Positions 7,861 through 15,144 of a stretch of DNA of 54,147 nt are shown in pieces. The position numbers and the translations under genes are program-made. The notes below the pieces were generated by a model. That model was not told the origin of the DNA. It saw only the letters and a list, made by a program, of their open reading frames with translations, and ran no database searches. How positions within the stretch are numbered: the stretch's first letter is position 1; every line of letters begins with the position of its first letter. Source of the DNA: Armatimonadota bacterium (GTDB lineage Bacteria > Armatimonadota > Fimbriimonadia > Fimbriimonadales > ATM1); assembly GCA_022567555.1 (NCBI GenBank), contig JADFGT010000007.1, positions 1-54,147 on the forward strand. The letters are read 5' to 3'.

Positions 7861-9059
7861 AGGAGCAGGTGCTCAGGATTCTCAAGATGGTGGAAGAGGG
7901 GAGGCTGTCGCCCGGAGACGCCCTCGAACTCATAGACGCCTTCATGAACTTCGAGACCGCCGAGGCTGACGAGACAGAGGCCGAAGGCCGCGAAGACGCT
8001 CCGCAGGCTGAACAGAAGGCCGCCGGGAAGAAAGCGGAGGACCCGTTCCGCCGCCTTCTCGACAGCATCGAGCAACTGACAAAGGACGCCGTCAAGTCCG
8101 TGAACTGGACGGACGTTGCCGGACAGGTCCGGCAGGCCGCCGAGCGCGGCGTCGAGACGCTGCGGGGCAGTGTCGAACAGATCAGCAAAGGGGAGTTCAA
8201 GTGGTTCGGTCCGAGGGAGACGGCGACCGTCGAGTTGCCGCTGAAGGTCGAGGCGGGAAACACCCTGCGCCTGGAGGTGACGAACGGAGACGTGAAGGTC
8301 ACAGGCGGCGCGGCCGAAGGCAAACTCACGGCCAAGGCGACCCTGCGCGGAAAAAGCCGAGACGATGTGATGGAGAAGGCCAAGTCCTGGACGCCCGTCA
8401 TCGAGGAGCATGACGGGTCGGTGACCTTGAAGCAGTCCCCCGACGCGGTCGAGGAGGACCTTGAGATCGAAGTGCCCGCCGGCGTTCATCTGGACATACG
8501 CGCCGAGCGCGGCGACATACGAATAGAGCGCACCGAGGCGGGGGTCCGGCTCACGGCCCGCGCCGGCGACGTGGTCGTGGACGGGGTGAAAGGGACCGTT
8601 GAGATCGAGAGCCAGGCCGGCGACGTGAAACTCAGCCGCGCCGAAGGCGGCGCCATAGAAATCGAAAACAAGTCGGGCGACATCTGGCTCAGCGACGTGA
8701 GCGGGACCATACAGGTGCGGTCGGCGAACGGCGATGTGCGGGGCAAGGAGCTGGCCGGCAAGACTATCTCCGTGGAGACCGTCAACGGCGACGTGGACCT
8801 AGACCTGAAAGAGCCGGTGGACGGGACGCTGAACGTCCGGACCGTCTCGGGTGACGTGCTTCTGGACCTGGCGAGCGGCTCCAACTGCCGCGTGTCGCTC
8901 TCCTCGCTCAGCGGCTCGGTGCGCAGTTCGATGCCGCTCGAAGACGAGAAGGTGTCCCAAGAGCGGGTGACCGGCCGGCTCGGAAAGGGGGAGGGCACAC
9001 TCGACGTCAGCGCGGTCAGCGGCAACATCAGCCTAAGTCTCCGAGACCAGCAGGGATAG
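7857..9059 (+). CDS. DUF4097 (adhesin-like beta-helix) protein
   Basis: 400 residues, starting with a GTG that overlaps the upstream stop. The N-terminus (residues 1-30, VLRILKMVEEGRLSPGDALE) is a SHOCT-like helical hairpin resembling the end of the upstream protein; a linker of charged helices follows to about residue 110. From about 125 to the end there are short repeating beta strands with the rhythm 'GD-hydrophobic-GV/SG' (RAGDVVVDGVKGTVEIES, QAGDVKLSRAEGGAIEIE, VNGDVDLDL, VSGDVLLDL), typical of the DUF4097 putative adhesin fold. No signal peptide or membrane helix is seen, so it is probably cytoplasmic despite the family name. Likely works with the DUF2089 protein. Confidence 0.8.
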   Translation: MKEQVLRILKMVEEGRLSPGDALELIDAFMNFETAEADETEAEGREDAPQAEQKAAGKKAEDPFRRLLDSIEQLTKDAVKSVNWTDVAGQVRQAAERGVETLRGSVEQISKGEFKWFGPRETATVELPLKVEAGNTLRLEVTNGDVKVTGGAAEGKLTAKATLRGKSRDDVMEKAKSWTPVIEEHDGSVTLKQSPDAVEEDLEIEVPAGVHLDIRAERGDIRIERTEAGVRLTARAGDVVVDGVKGTVEIESQAGDVKLSRAEGGAIEIENKSGDIWLSDVSGTIQVRSANGDVRGKELAGKTISVETVNGDVDLDLKEPVDGTLNVRTVSGDVLLDLASGSNCRVSLSSLSGSVRSSMPLEDEKVSQERVTGRLGKGEGTLDVSAVSGNISLSLRDQQG

Positions 9060-9101
9060 CCCGCGCATCCTGCCGCCGATTGGTGGGAGACTTGCGCCGC
9101 C

Positions 9102-9914
9102 ATGTTCCATCTTCCGGACGGCCGCGTCTGCGTCATGGGCGTCCTGAACGTGACGCCGGACAGTTTCTCCGACGGCGGGCTGCATCTCAGCGCGGACGAA
9201 GCCGTCTCCCGTGGTCAACGCCTTCATGACGAGGGCGCCGACATCGTGGACGTGGGCGGCGAGTCCACGCGCCCCGGCGCGGACCCGGTCGCCGAAGAGG
9301 AAGAGGCCGGCCGCGTTCTCCCCGTCATCGAGCGCCTGGCCGCGCTGGGAGTGCCGGTGTCTGTTGACACGATGAAGCCGGAAGTCGCGCGGCGGGCAAT
9401 GGCAGCCGGCGCCCGGATGATAAACGACGTCTCCGGCTTCGGAGACGAGAAGATGCGCCGCGTGGCCGCCCAATCCGGCGCGACGGTCTGCATCATGCAC
9501 ATGCAGGGCGAGCCGCGCTCGATGCAGGCGAGTCCGATGTACGGCGACGTGGTCGAGGAGGTGCGCGCGTTCTTAACCGAGCGAGCCGCCCTCTGCTTGC
9601 ATGACGGGATTCAGAAGGAGCGCATCTGGGTTGACCCTGGAATCGGGTTCGGCAAGACGGTCGAGCACAATCTCTCGCTCCTCGCGAATCTGGACCGCCT
9701 TGCGGGCATGGGCTATCCTGTGCTGGCCGGGGTGTCGCGCAAATCGTTCATCGGGCGGATTGCGGGGCCGGAGGACACGGGGGACAGGCTGCCCGGCTCG
9801 CTCGCGGCGGGCCTGGCGGCTGTGGCGAACGGCGCGTCGGTTCTGCGGGTGCATGACATCAAGGAGACCGCTCAGGCGTTGAAGGTTTGGGGCGCCGTCA
9901 CCCGCGCGCGGTAG
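9102..9914 (+). CDS. folP: Dihydropteroate synthase
   Basis: 270 residues. The enzyme joins 6-hydroxymethyl-7,8-dihydropterin diphosphate and p-aminobenzoate in folate synthesis. Signature blocks are complete: MGVLNVTPDSFSDGG near the N-terminus, DIVDVGGESTRPGA, VSVDTMKPEVARRA, INDVSGF, IMHMQGEPRSMQ, WVDPGIGFGKTVEHN, VLAGVSRKSFIGR and the final LRVHDIKET. Length is normal. It lies 42 bp after the DUF4097 gene and could be the last gene of that transcript. Confidence 0.97.
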   Translation: MFHLPDGRVCVMGVLNVTPDSFSDGGLHLSADEAVSRGQRLHDEGADIVDVGGESTRPGADPVAEEEEAGRVLPVIERLAALGVPVSVDTMKPEVARRAMAAGARMINDVSGFGDEKMRRVAAQSGATVCIMHMQGEPRSMQASPMYGDVVEEVRAFLTERAALCLHDGIQKERIWVDPGIGFGKTVEHNLSLLANLDRLAGMGYPVLAGVSRKSFIGRIAGPEDTGDRLPGSLAAGLAAVANGASVLRVHDIKETAQALKVWGAVTRAR

Positions 9915-10059
9915 GCCCGACACTCCTGTCGGGCGCGTCGGCTTGCGGGCGCATGCCGCTTCATTGTACGCCACACACGGCTTGGGCTGCGGCACAAGCC
10001 GTGGGACCCGGCAAGGCTGCCCGGCGCAGAAATCGGGCCGCGTCGGCCCGCAATCAGTG

Positions 10060-10112
10060 TATAATATCGGGCGTAACTTCGCGCCCGCATGGGTGTCAGA
10101 TTGAAAGGAGGA
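10060..10112 (+). promoter_or_regulatory. -10 box and Shine-Dalgarno of the PEP-CTERM gene
   Basis: TATAAT at 10060-10065 is a perfect -10. AAAGGAGG at 10105-10112 is a strong ribosome binding site before the ATG at 10118. No good -35 is visible. Confidence 0.6.
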
Positions 10113-10117
10113 GAGCG

Positions 10118-10836
10118 ATGATTACCTCGACTCTGGTTAGGAGATGCAGGATAGGAGGCCTCGCAGCAGGCCTGTGGCTGGCCGCGTTGCCTGTTGCCCC
10201 GCAGGGCGTCAACCTGGAGTTCAACTGCTTCATCTGCCCGCCGGAACTGGGAGGCGGAGCGCCGAGCGCGGCGTTCGGGGCTGCGGCGGGGCAGCCGGGA
10301 TTCTGGAACCCTGTGCCGATGGGGAACTCTGGGGAGCACTGGCTGTATCACTTGAACGGCGTCCTGAGTGACGTCCGGCTCACGGTGAGCGGCGTCTCTG
10401 GGGCATCGGCTTCCGCAACCCCAGCAACACAGGCGATTTCGCGCTTCTTTTGAATGACGCGAACAGGATAACCGGGTTAGATACCTATGAATTCACAGGG
10501 CTTGCACCCGGTCCGTACCGAGTTTACACGTACGCGGTAAGGCCCCAAGGAAGTGTCGTTGAGGCGCGCATCTCTGTCCCAGGGTCCACGAGCCGCAACC
10601 CCCAGATTGTCACAGGACCGATGCCCGGCAACCGCTTCGTGTACCTCCAGACGCACGCGATCCACGACGTGGTAACACCGGACGGGAACCTGACGGTGGT
10701 CGCGGAGCATCCGGGTGGGGTCCCCAACGCTTATCTTAACGGCATCCAGATAGTAGTTGTGCCGGAACCGGCAACCTTTGTCAGCCTTGCCGGCGGCGCG
10801 TTCCTTGTTTGGCTGTCACGCCGAAGACGTAGATGA
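10118..10836 (+). pseudogene. PEP-CTERM exported protein gene, broken by one frameshift
   Basis: From ATG 10118 the frame encodes a signal peptide (TSTLVRRCRIGGLAAGLWLA) and a mature part up to LTVSGVSG. Just after a GGGG tract at 10399-10402 the correct reading passes to another frame (GIGFRNPSNTGDFALLLNDA), which runs through TYEFTGLAPGPYRVYTYAV to the sorting tail VPEPATFVSLAGG plus a membrane helix and RRRRR at 10836. The uncorrected first frame ends at 10453. PEP-CTERM tails are recognised by exosortase and usually mark exported, biofilm-related proteins. Adding one G restores about 240 residues. The cause could be a real mutation, slippage or a sequencing error. Confidence 0.8.
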
Positions 10837-10845
10837 CTCAGCGCT

Positions 10846-10872
10846 TTAGGCGGCGCGAGCCGTGCCGCCTAA
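10846..10872. terminator. Hairpin after the PEP-CTERM gene
   Basis: TTAGGCGGC (10846-10854) pairs with GCCGCCTAA (10864-10872) around 9 nt, beginning 10 nt after the stop codon. There is no T-run. Probable transcript end or stabiliser. Confidence 0.5.
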
Positions 10873-10908
10873 TGCAAAGCAACAACGGACAAAAGAGGAG
10901 GGAGTAGG

Positions 10909-10983
10909 ATGAAAAAGAGAACAGCAACCGCCGCGTTGATAAGCGCGGCTTTCGTCGTTTGCGCGGGTGCCCGCGGCGAGTGA
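10909..10983 (+). CDS. Orphan signal-peptide ORF, probably the remains of an exported-protein gene
   Basis: GAGGAGGG precedes an ATG encoding 24 residues that form a textbook signal peptide (MKKRTATAALISAAFVVCAG), and the frame then stops at TGA. One frame over, translation continues for about 60 residues (from GTG 10967 to 11161) with a plausible cleavage site (VPAASE) but low-complexity, Arg/Pro-rich content. The simplest reading is a decayed gene with a frameshift at the cleavage site; a real micro-peptide is possible but unsupported. Confidence 0.35.
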   Translation: MKKRTATAALISAAFVVCAGARGE

Positions 10984-11336
10984 AGTCAAGACCGTGTGCC
11001 GTGGATATGTTGGCGAGTCTCCATCGCGCGGGAACGGGTCTCTCCGCAGGCCAACTTGTCCACGAACGGCCTATGAGCAACCGAGGCCCGGCTTCCGCGA
11101 GACGGCGCAGAACCGGAGTGAAGCCTCGCAGGGACGTTGTCCCTGGCCAGCGACCCCTTGAAGCAGTGTGCCGCGATCCGGGCCTCACGCGGACAAGGTG
11201 GCCGCGATGGGCAGATTCGGCCCAAACATGCAGGCCGCCATGTCCACGGCACCCGATTCACCCCTCGCTCTGGGCAGCCGCGCGCTGAAGTGCGTTCGAG
11301 GGCTCTTCTCGGTCAGCACGCTCAGGATTGTGGCTC

Positions 11337-11398
11337 CCCGGACAGATTGCTATTCGGGGCCACCTTCGGCAGAGCATGTAGAACGCAATCTGTCCGGG
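11337..11398. repeat. 14-bp perfect inverted repeat
   Basis: CCCGGACAGATTGC (11337-11350) and GCAATCTGTCCGGG (11385-11398) are exact complements separated by 34 nt. Too long to be chance alone. It may fold as an RNA hairpin, or be the ends of a small decayed mobile element. No target-site duplication was recognised. Confidence 0.55.
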
Positions 11399-11413
11399 CC
11401 ACCCTGCCGGGCC

Positions 11414-11441
11414 GATAGACGATAGACGATAGACGATGGAC
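11414..11441. repeat. Heptamer tandem repeat GATAGAC x4
   Basis: Three exact GATAGAC units and one GATGGAC. The same heptamer, permuted as ACGATAG, begins the longer heptamer array at 14316-14434. Confidence 0.7.
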
Positions 11442-11480
11442 GAGGGCGCCGAGCGCCCCGAGCGCCAGACGAGCAGCCCA

Positions 11481-11510
11481 TTGACTCATATTCGAATATT
11501 AGAATATACT
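11481..11510 (+). promoter_or_regulatory. Sigma70-type promoter of rplY
   Basis: TTGACT (11481-11486) and TATACT (11505-11510) are separated by 18 bp, the best two-box promoter in the window. The spacer is AT-rich and contains the palindrome ATTCGAAT. It is followed by a hairpin leader. Confidence 0.7.
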
Positions 11511-11523
11511 TATACGCGCGGAT

Positions 11524-11550
11524 CGCAACCAGGCCTCCGGTCTGGTTGCG
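11524..11550 (+). promoter_or_regulatory. Hairpin in the rplY leader
   Basis: CGCAACCAG (11524-11532) pairs with CTGGTTGCG (11542-11550); inner bases extend the stem to about 12 bp with loop TCC. GCGTTTTGC follows, then the ribosome site. It resembles an attenuator or ribosomal-protein leader hairpin, but a match to a known class was not recognised. Confidence 0.5.
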
Positions 11551-11574
11551 GCGTTTTGCAGGAGGGAAGGAAGG

Positions 11575-12306
11575 ATGCGGTATCCGATCTTAAACGTCGA
11601 GGAGCGGGAGCCCCGGGTGAGCGCGGGCGCGCTGAAGAGGCTGCGGCGAGAGGGCAAACTGCCGGCGGTTCTGAGCCGGGCGGGCCGTGAGCCGGTGCCG
11701 CTCACGCTCGGCCGCGACGAACTGGCGGCGGCGGTTCACAAGACCGGTGTCGGCGGGATCATGGCGCTGAGGGACGCGAGCGGCGACGGGGAGCGCCTCG
11801 GCATGTTGAAGGAGCTGCAGTGGCACCCGGTCTCCAAACAGATACTGCACGCGGCTTTCCAGGAGGTGCGTCAGGACCAAGTAGTCACAACCCGGGTCCC
11901 TGTGGCGCTGGTGGGCGAGCCGGAGTCGGTTGCTGACAAGACCGGCCAACTGATACGGAGTTCGGAATCCATTGAGTTGCACGCGAGGGTGCTCAGTCTT
12001 CCGGACAAAGTGGCGGTGGACGTCAGCGGTCTCGAATTAGGGGACGTGCTGACGGCGGGCGACCTGCAACTCCCCGAAGGCTGTGAATGTGTGCAGCCGA
12101 GCGCTGTCCTTTGCTCAGTAACGACCCCGACGGTGCATGAGATCGAGGAGCCTGAGGCGGCCGAGGAGCTGGAGCTGGAAGGAGAAGTCGCGGCCGAGGG
12201 TGAGGAAGCCGCCGAAGAGGGCGACGAAAAGAAGGAAGGCGAAGCGCCGGAAGCCGGAGACAAAGCAGGAGAGAAGTCCAGGGACGGTGCCGGCAAGCGC
12301 TCTTGA
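11575..12306 (+). CDS. rplY: 50S ribosomal protein L25, general stress (CTC) form
   Basis: 243 residues. The N-terminal L25 domain binds 5S rRNA; SAGALKRLRREGKLPAVL is the usual 'R-lRr-G-iPaVlYG' start, followed by the C-terminal beta domain (DKTGQLIRSSESIELHARVLSLPDKVAVDVSGL, split here only for reference). The last ~65 residues are an extremely acidic Glu/Ala/Lys tail (EEPEAAEELELEGEV and on), longer than in model CTC proteins but common as disordered tails. AGGAGG lies upstream of the ATG. Own promoter and leader hairpin precede it. Confidence 0.93.
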   Translation: MRYPILNVEEREPRVSAGALKRLRREGKLPAVLSRAGREPVPLTLGRDELAAAVHKTGVGGIMALRDASGDGERLGMLKELQWHPVSKQILHAAFQEVRQDQVVTTRVPVALVGEPESVADKTGQLIRSSESIELHARVLSLPDKVAVDVSGLELGDVLTAGDLQLPEGCECVQPSAVLCSVTTPTVHEIEEPEAAEELELEGEVAAEGEEAAEEGDEKKEGEAPEAGDKAGEKSRDGAGKRS

Positions 12307-12350
12307 CGGGTACGCGACCCGGGGACGCGGCCCGCAGAAGGAGTTTATGA

Positions 12351-13817
12351 ATGAGCGGACTTGTTTGTGCGATACGAACTGGCGACGAGGACCTTGTGAA
12401 GAAGATGCTGAAGATCCTGGTGCGCAAGGAACCGGGTGAGGAAACCGTTGCAGTTCGTAACGATATGATTCTTGGGCGTGCGGGCCGGCCATTGGGCAGG
12501 CTCACGGCCCGTCCGGTGGACAGCGCGGACGGCTCGCTTACCATCGCCTTCTGCGGCAGGCTTTACAACGCTGAGAGTCTGCGCCCGCACTTGAAGCCGA
12601 AGCCGCGCGACAAGTCTGAGGGCTCGGTGGTGCTCTCTCTTTATAAGATGAAAGGAAGGAAGTGCGTGCATTACATGGACGGAGAGTTTTCATTCGTCAT
12701 GCGCGACAAGGAGGGCTTTTTCGCTGCCCGCGACCCGCTCGGGGTCAAGCAGCTGTATTACGCCCGGACCGACGACAAGTGGCTATTCGCCAGCGAACTG
12801 AAGGCGTTCCCGAAGACATATATGAGCGTATCGGAGTTCCCCCCGGGCTGCTATTGGGATTCCGAAGCCGGCGCACGCAGATACTTCAAACTTCCGGACG
12901 AGCCGGCCAAACAGTTGTCTCTGCAGGAAGCGAGCGAACTTGTGAGGGTGCTTGTGACCGAAGCCGTTCACAAACGCCTCGATGCAGTGGGTGAAGTGGG
13001 CGCGTTTCTGACGGGGAGCGTCGAGAGTTGCATTGTTGCGGCTGTCGCGCATCGAAAGAACAAGCAACTCAAAACGTTTTCCGTGGGCCTGGAGAACACG
13101 AATGACGGCTCCACGGCCCGCAAGGTGGCCGACTGGCTGGGGACCGACCATCAGCACAGAGAGATAAAGGTTCAGGATATCCTCGACGCCCTCCAGCAAA
13201 TTATCTATCAGTTGGAATCATTTGACGCGCCGCTGGTGCGCAGGGCCGTCGCGGATTATTTCGCGGCCCAGTTCGCCTCGGACACCGTGGCCGTTTTGCT
13301 TAGCGGAGGCGCTGCCGACGAACTGTTCGGCGGATACGCGTATCTGCGACCGATGTTCAGCGAAAAGCTGTCATCCGAAATCCGTAGCATCACCAGCGGA
13401 CTTCACCGCACACAGTTGCAACGCTGGGACAGGATGACCAATGTCCACGGCGTCGAGGGCCGCGTGCCCTTCGCGGACCGGCGGCTGGTGCACGCAGCGT
13501 TTCACCTTCCGCCGTCCATGAAGGTAAGCGACGAAGGCCGCTCAAAATGGGTGCTGCGCCGCGCTTTCAGCACGATGCTGCCGGCCTGGGTGGTGGACCG
13601 GCCCGACCCGGACGACACGAACTTCGTGGGCATTCAAGCGGCGCTTATGGACTACGCGCATACGGTGTTCACCGACGAAGACATCCATTCGCAAAAGGAG
13701 AACGAACAGCAGGGCCTGCCTCAAATACGGTCCAAGGACGAACTGCTCTACTATCAGGTGTGGAGCGGCAAGTTCCCAATGGAATACGTCCCACTGGTCG
13801 GACGTACGCACTTTTAG
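12351..13817 (+). CDS. Asparagine-synthase-like protein with altered active sites
   Basis: 488 residues with the AsnB layout: N-terminal Ntn glutaminase-like domain (DPLGVKQLYYAR, LFASELKAF) and C-terminal synthetase domain (SGGAADELFGGY, HGVEGRVPFADRRLVHAAF). Key residues are changed. The Cys that must follow the initiator Met in glutamine-hydrolysing enzymes is Ser (MSGLVCAI), and the ATP-pyrophosphatase loop SGGxDS reads TGSVES at 221-226. It should not hydrolyse glutamine in the usual way and may not make asparagine. It could be an ammonia-using amide ligase, a peptide-modifying enzyme or a non-catalytic relic. AGAAGGAG precedes the ATG. An ArsR gene starts 11 nt after its stop and is probably co-transcribed. 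Confidence 0.82.
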   Translation: MSGLVCAIRTGDEDLVKKMLKILVRKEPGEETVAVRNDMILGRAGRPLGRLTARPVDSADGSLTIAFCGRLYNAESLRPHLKPKPRDKSEGSVVLSLYKMKGRKCVHYMDGEFSFVMRDKEGFFAARDPLGVKQLYYARTDDKWLFASELKAFPKTYMSVSEFPPGCYWDSEAGARRYFKLPDEPAKQLSLQEASELVRVLVTEAVHKRLDAVGEVGAFLTGSVESCIVAAVAHRKNKQLKTFSVGLENTNDGSTARKVADWLGTDHQHREIKVQDILDALQQIIYQLESFDAPLVRRAVADYFAAQFASDTVAVLLSGGAADELFGGYAYLRPMFSEKLSSEIRSITSGLHRTQLQRWDRMTNVHGVEGRVPFADRRLVHAAFHLPPSMKVSDEGRSKWVLRRAFSTMLPAWVVDRPDPDDTNFVGIQAALMDYAHTVFTDEDIHSQKENEQQGLPQIRSKDELLYYQVWSGKFPMEYVPLVGRTHF

Positions 13818-13827
13818 GAGATGTTGA

Positions 13828-14256
13828 GTGAGCACTGAGAAGCGTTCGAACGCTACTCCCGCTGAGGACCCTCTCGAGGCGGAAACCCTCTTCGCGAGCC
13901 TTCGTTCCGTGGCGCCGGACCTCGGCCTGTTCGAGGAGCAGCGGGAGAAAGCCGGGACGCGGTTCGCATCGGAACTGATGACTGCGCTGGGCCATCCGAC
14001 GCGCCTCCGAATTGTCGTTGCTCTCCGCCGCCGGCCGCTGACTGTGAGCCACCTTGCGTCTCTGTTGGGCGTTTCGCAGGCGAACACTTCGCAGCACTTG
14101 GGGGTGCTCTTGCGGGCAGGAGCGCTCGTTAGAGAAACGGAGGGCGCCGCCCGGAGATACAGCCTCCGCGGACCGCAGATCGGGCGCGTGCTCGACCTGG
14201 TGGAGGGGTTCTGGGAGTCGCATCGCGAAGACATCGCGGCCGAGCACGTTGGGTGA
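13828..14256 (+). CDS. ArsR-family transcriptional regulator
   Basis: 142 residues from GTG 13828, preceded by AGGAG. A winged helix-turn-helix fills residues 45-115: ELMTALGHPTRLRIVVALRR, then LTVSHLASLLGVSQANTSQHL as recognition unit and GALVRETEGAARRYSLRG as wing. There is no metal-binding Cys pair, so the effector is not obviously a metal. It is linked to the AsnB-like gene by an 11-nt gap and may control that pair. Confidence 0.88.
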   Translation: MSTEKRSNATPAEDPLEAETLFASLRSVAPDLGLFEEQREKAGTRFASELMTALGHPTRLRIVVALRRRPLTVSHLASLLGVSQANTSQHLGVLLRAGALVRETEGAARRYSLRGPQIGRVLDLVEGFWESHREDIAAEHVG

Positions 14257-14315
14257 AGTTCTTACGGATCTCGTTTGTCGCGGATCGGCATTCCGCCTCG
14301 CCGCACCCGGGACCG

Positions 14316-14434
14316 GCGACTGACGATAGACGTTAGACGACTGGCAACTGACGACTGGCAACAGACCACGGACCACAAACCACAGACCACAGACAACAGA
14401 TTACAGACGACAGACTACAACCGGCAGACAGCAA
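14316..14434. repeat. Degenerate heptamer array, 17 units
   Basis: Seventeen consecutive 7-nt units without gaps, from GCGACTG, ACGATAG, ACGTTAG through ACCACAG and ACAACAG to ACAGCAA; consensus ACNACAG. The array ends 14 nt before the start of nth. It resembles the short tandemly repeated heptamers known from cyanobacterial genomes. It is open in frame with nth (TTD-Q-rich translation) but is not likely to be coding. Confidence 0.75.
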
Positions 14435-14448
14435 AGTGTAAGCCCGCC

Positions 14449-15135
14449 ATGCGCTGGACCAATGACGCAGTTCGAGACCTCGTTGAAACGCTCGAAGAGA
14501 GTTACGGGCGGCCTCGATTCACTCCCCGGTTCGAACCGGTGAAAGAACTGGTCAGCTGCATCCTCAGCCAGCACACGACCGACGCGGTCTCCTTCCCGGC
14601 ATTCGCACGGCTGATGGAGCGCTGCCCTGAGTGGGACCAAGTGGTGGCGCTCGGCCCGGAGCGGCTGGCCGAGGAGATTCGGCGCGTCGGCCTGCCGAAT
14701 CAGAAGGCGCGCAGCATCATCGGTTCCCTCAACGAGATAAAGAAGAGAAACGGCGCCTACACGCTGGAGCCGCTAAGAAAATTGCCCACGGACGAGGCGC
14801 TCAAATGGCTGGTCTCTCTGCCCGGCGTGGGGCAGAAGACCGCAGCAATAGTCCTCTGCTTCAGTTTTGGGCGGCCCGTGATACCGGTGGACACCCACGT
14901 GTTCCGCGTCTCGTGGCGTCTTGGGCTGATTGACCGCAAGATCGGCGCGGCCAAGGCGCATCAGGCGCTGTTGAGAAGGGCTCCGGAAGGCCTGGCCTAC
15001 CGGTTCCATGTGGCGCTCATCCAGCACGGCCGCCGAACCTGCCGCGCGCCGACGCCGCTGTGCGACCAGTGCACGGTCAGCGTTAGGTGCCGGTTCTTCA
15101 AGTCACGGCGCAAGATTCGTCCCTACAAGAAGTGA
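14449..15135 (+). CDS. nth: Endonuclease III (DNA glycosylase/AP lyase)
   Basis: 228 residues. It removes oxidised pyrimidines in base-excision repair. LVSLPGVGQKTAAIVL is the helix-hairpin-helix with the catalytic Lys, and IPVDTHVFRVSWRLGL carries the catalytic Asp. The 4Fe-4S loop is complete: CRAPTPLCDQCTVSVRC has C-x6-C-x2-C-x5-C spacing. The N-terminal LVSCILSQHTTDA fits the family. ATG 14449 is taken because everything upstream in frame is heptamer repeat. Confidence 0.96.
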   Translation: MRWTNDAVRDLVETLEESYGRPRFTPRFEPVKELVSCILSQHTTDAVSFPAFARLMERCPEWDQVVALGPERLAEEIRRVGLPNQKARSIIGSLNEIKKRNGAYTLEPLRKLPTDEALKWLVSLPGVGQKTAAIVLCFSFGRPVIPVDTHVFRVSWRLGLIDRKIGAAKAHQALLRRAPEGLAYRFHVALIQHGRRTCRAPTPLCDQCTVSVRCRFFKSRRKIRPYKK

Positions 15136-15144
15136 GGGGCAAGA

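Larger units (their letters stand above)
10984..11480. other. Non-coding stretch between the orphan signal peptide and rplY
   Basis: No convincing gene on either strand. It contains an inverted repeat (11337-11350 with 11385-11398), a run of four heptamers (11414-11441) and otherwise unremarkable GC-rich sequence. Open frames here are short, have no ribosome sites and look like shadows. It may be the eroded body of the gene whose signal peptide remains at 10909. Confidence 0.5.

Noticed and set aside
10909-11070. Third selenocysteine candidate at the UGA after the orphan signal peptide
   Set aside because: No stem with a G-starting loop at the right distance; downstream frame is short and low complexity.
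14275-14448. N-terminal extension of Nth
   Set aside because: Encoded by the heptamer array (Thr/Asp/Gln-rich) and by no conserved domain; the natural start is ATG 14449.
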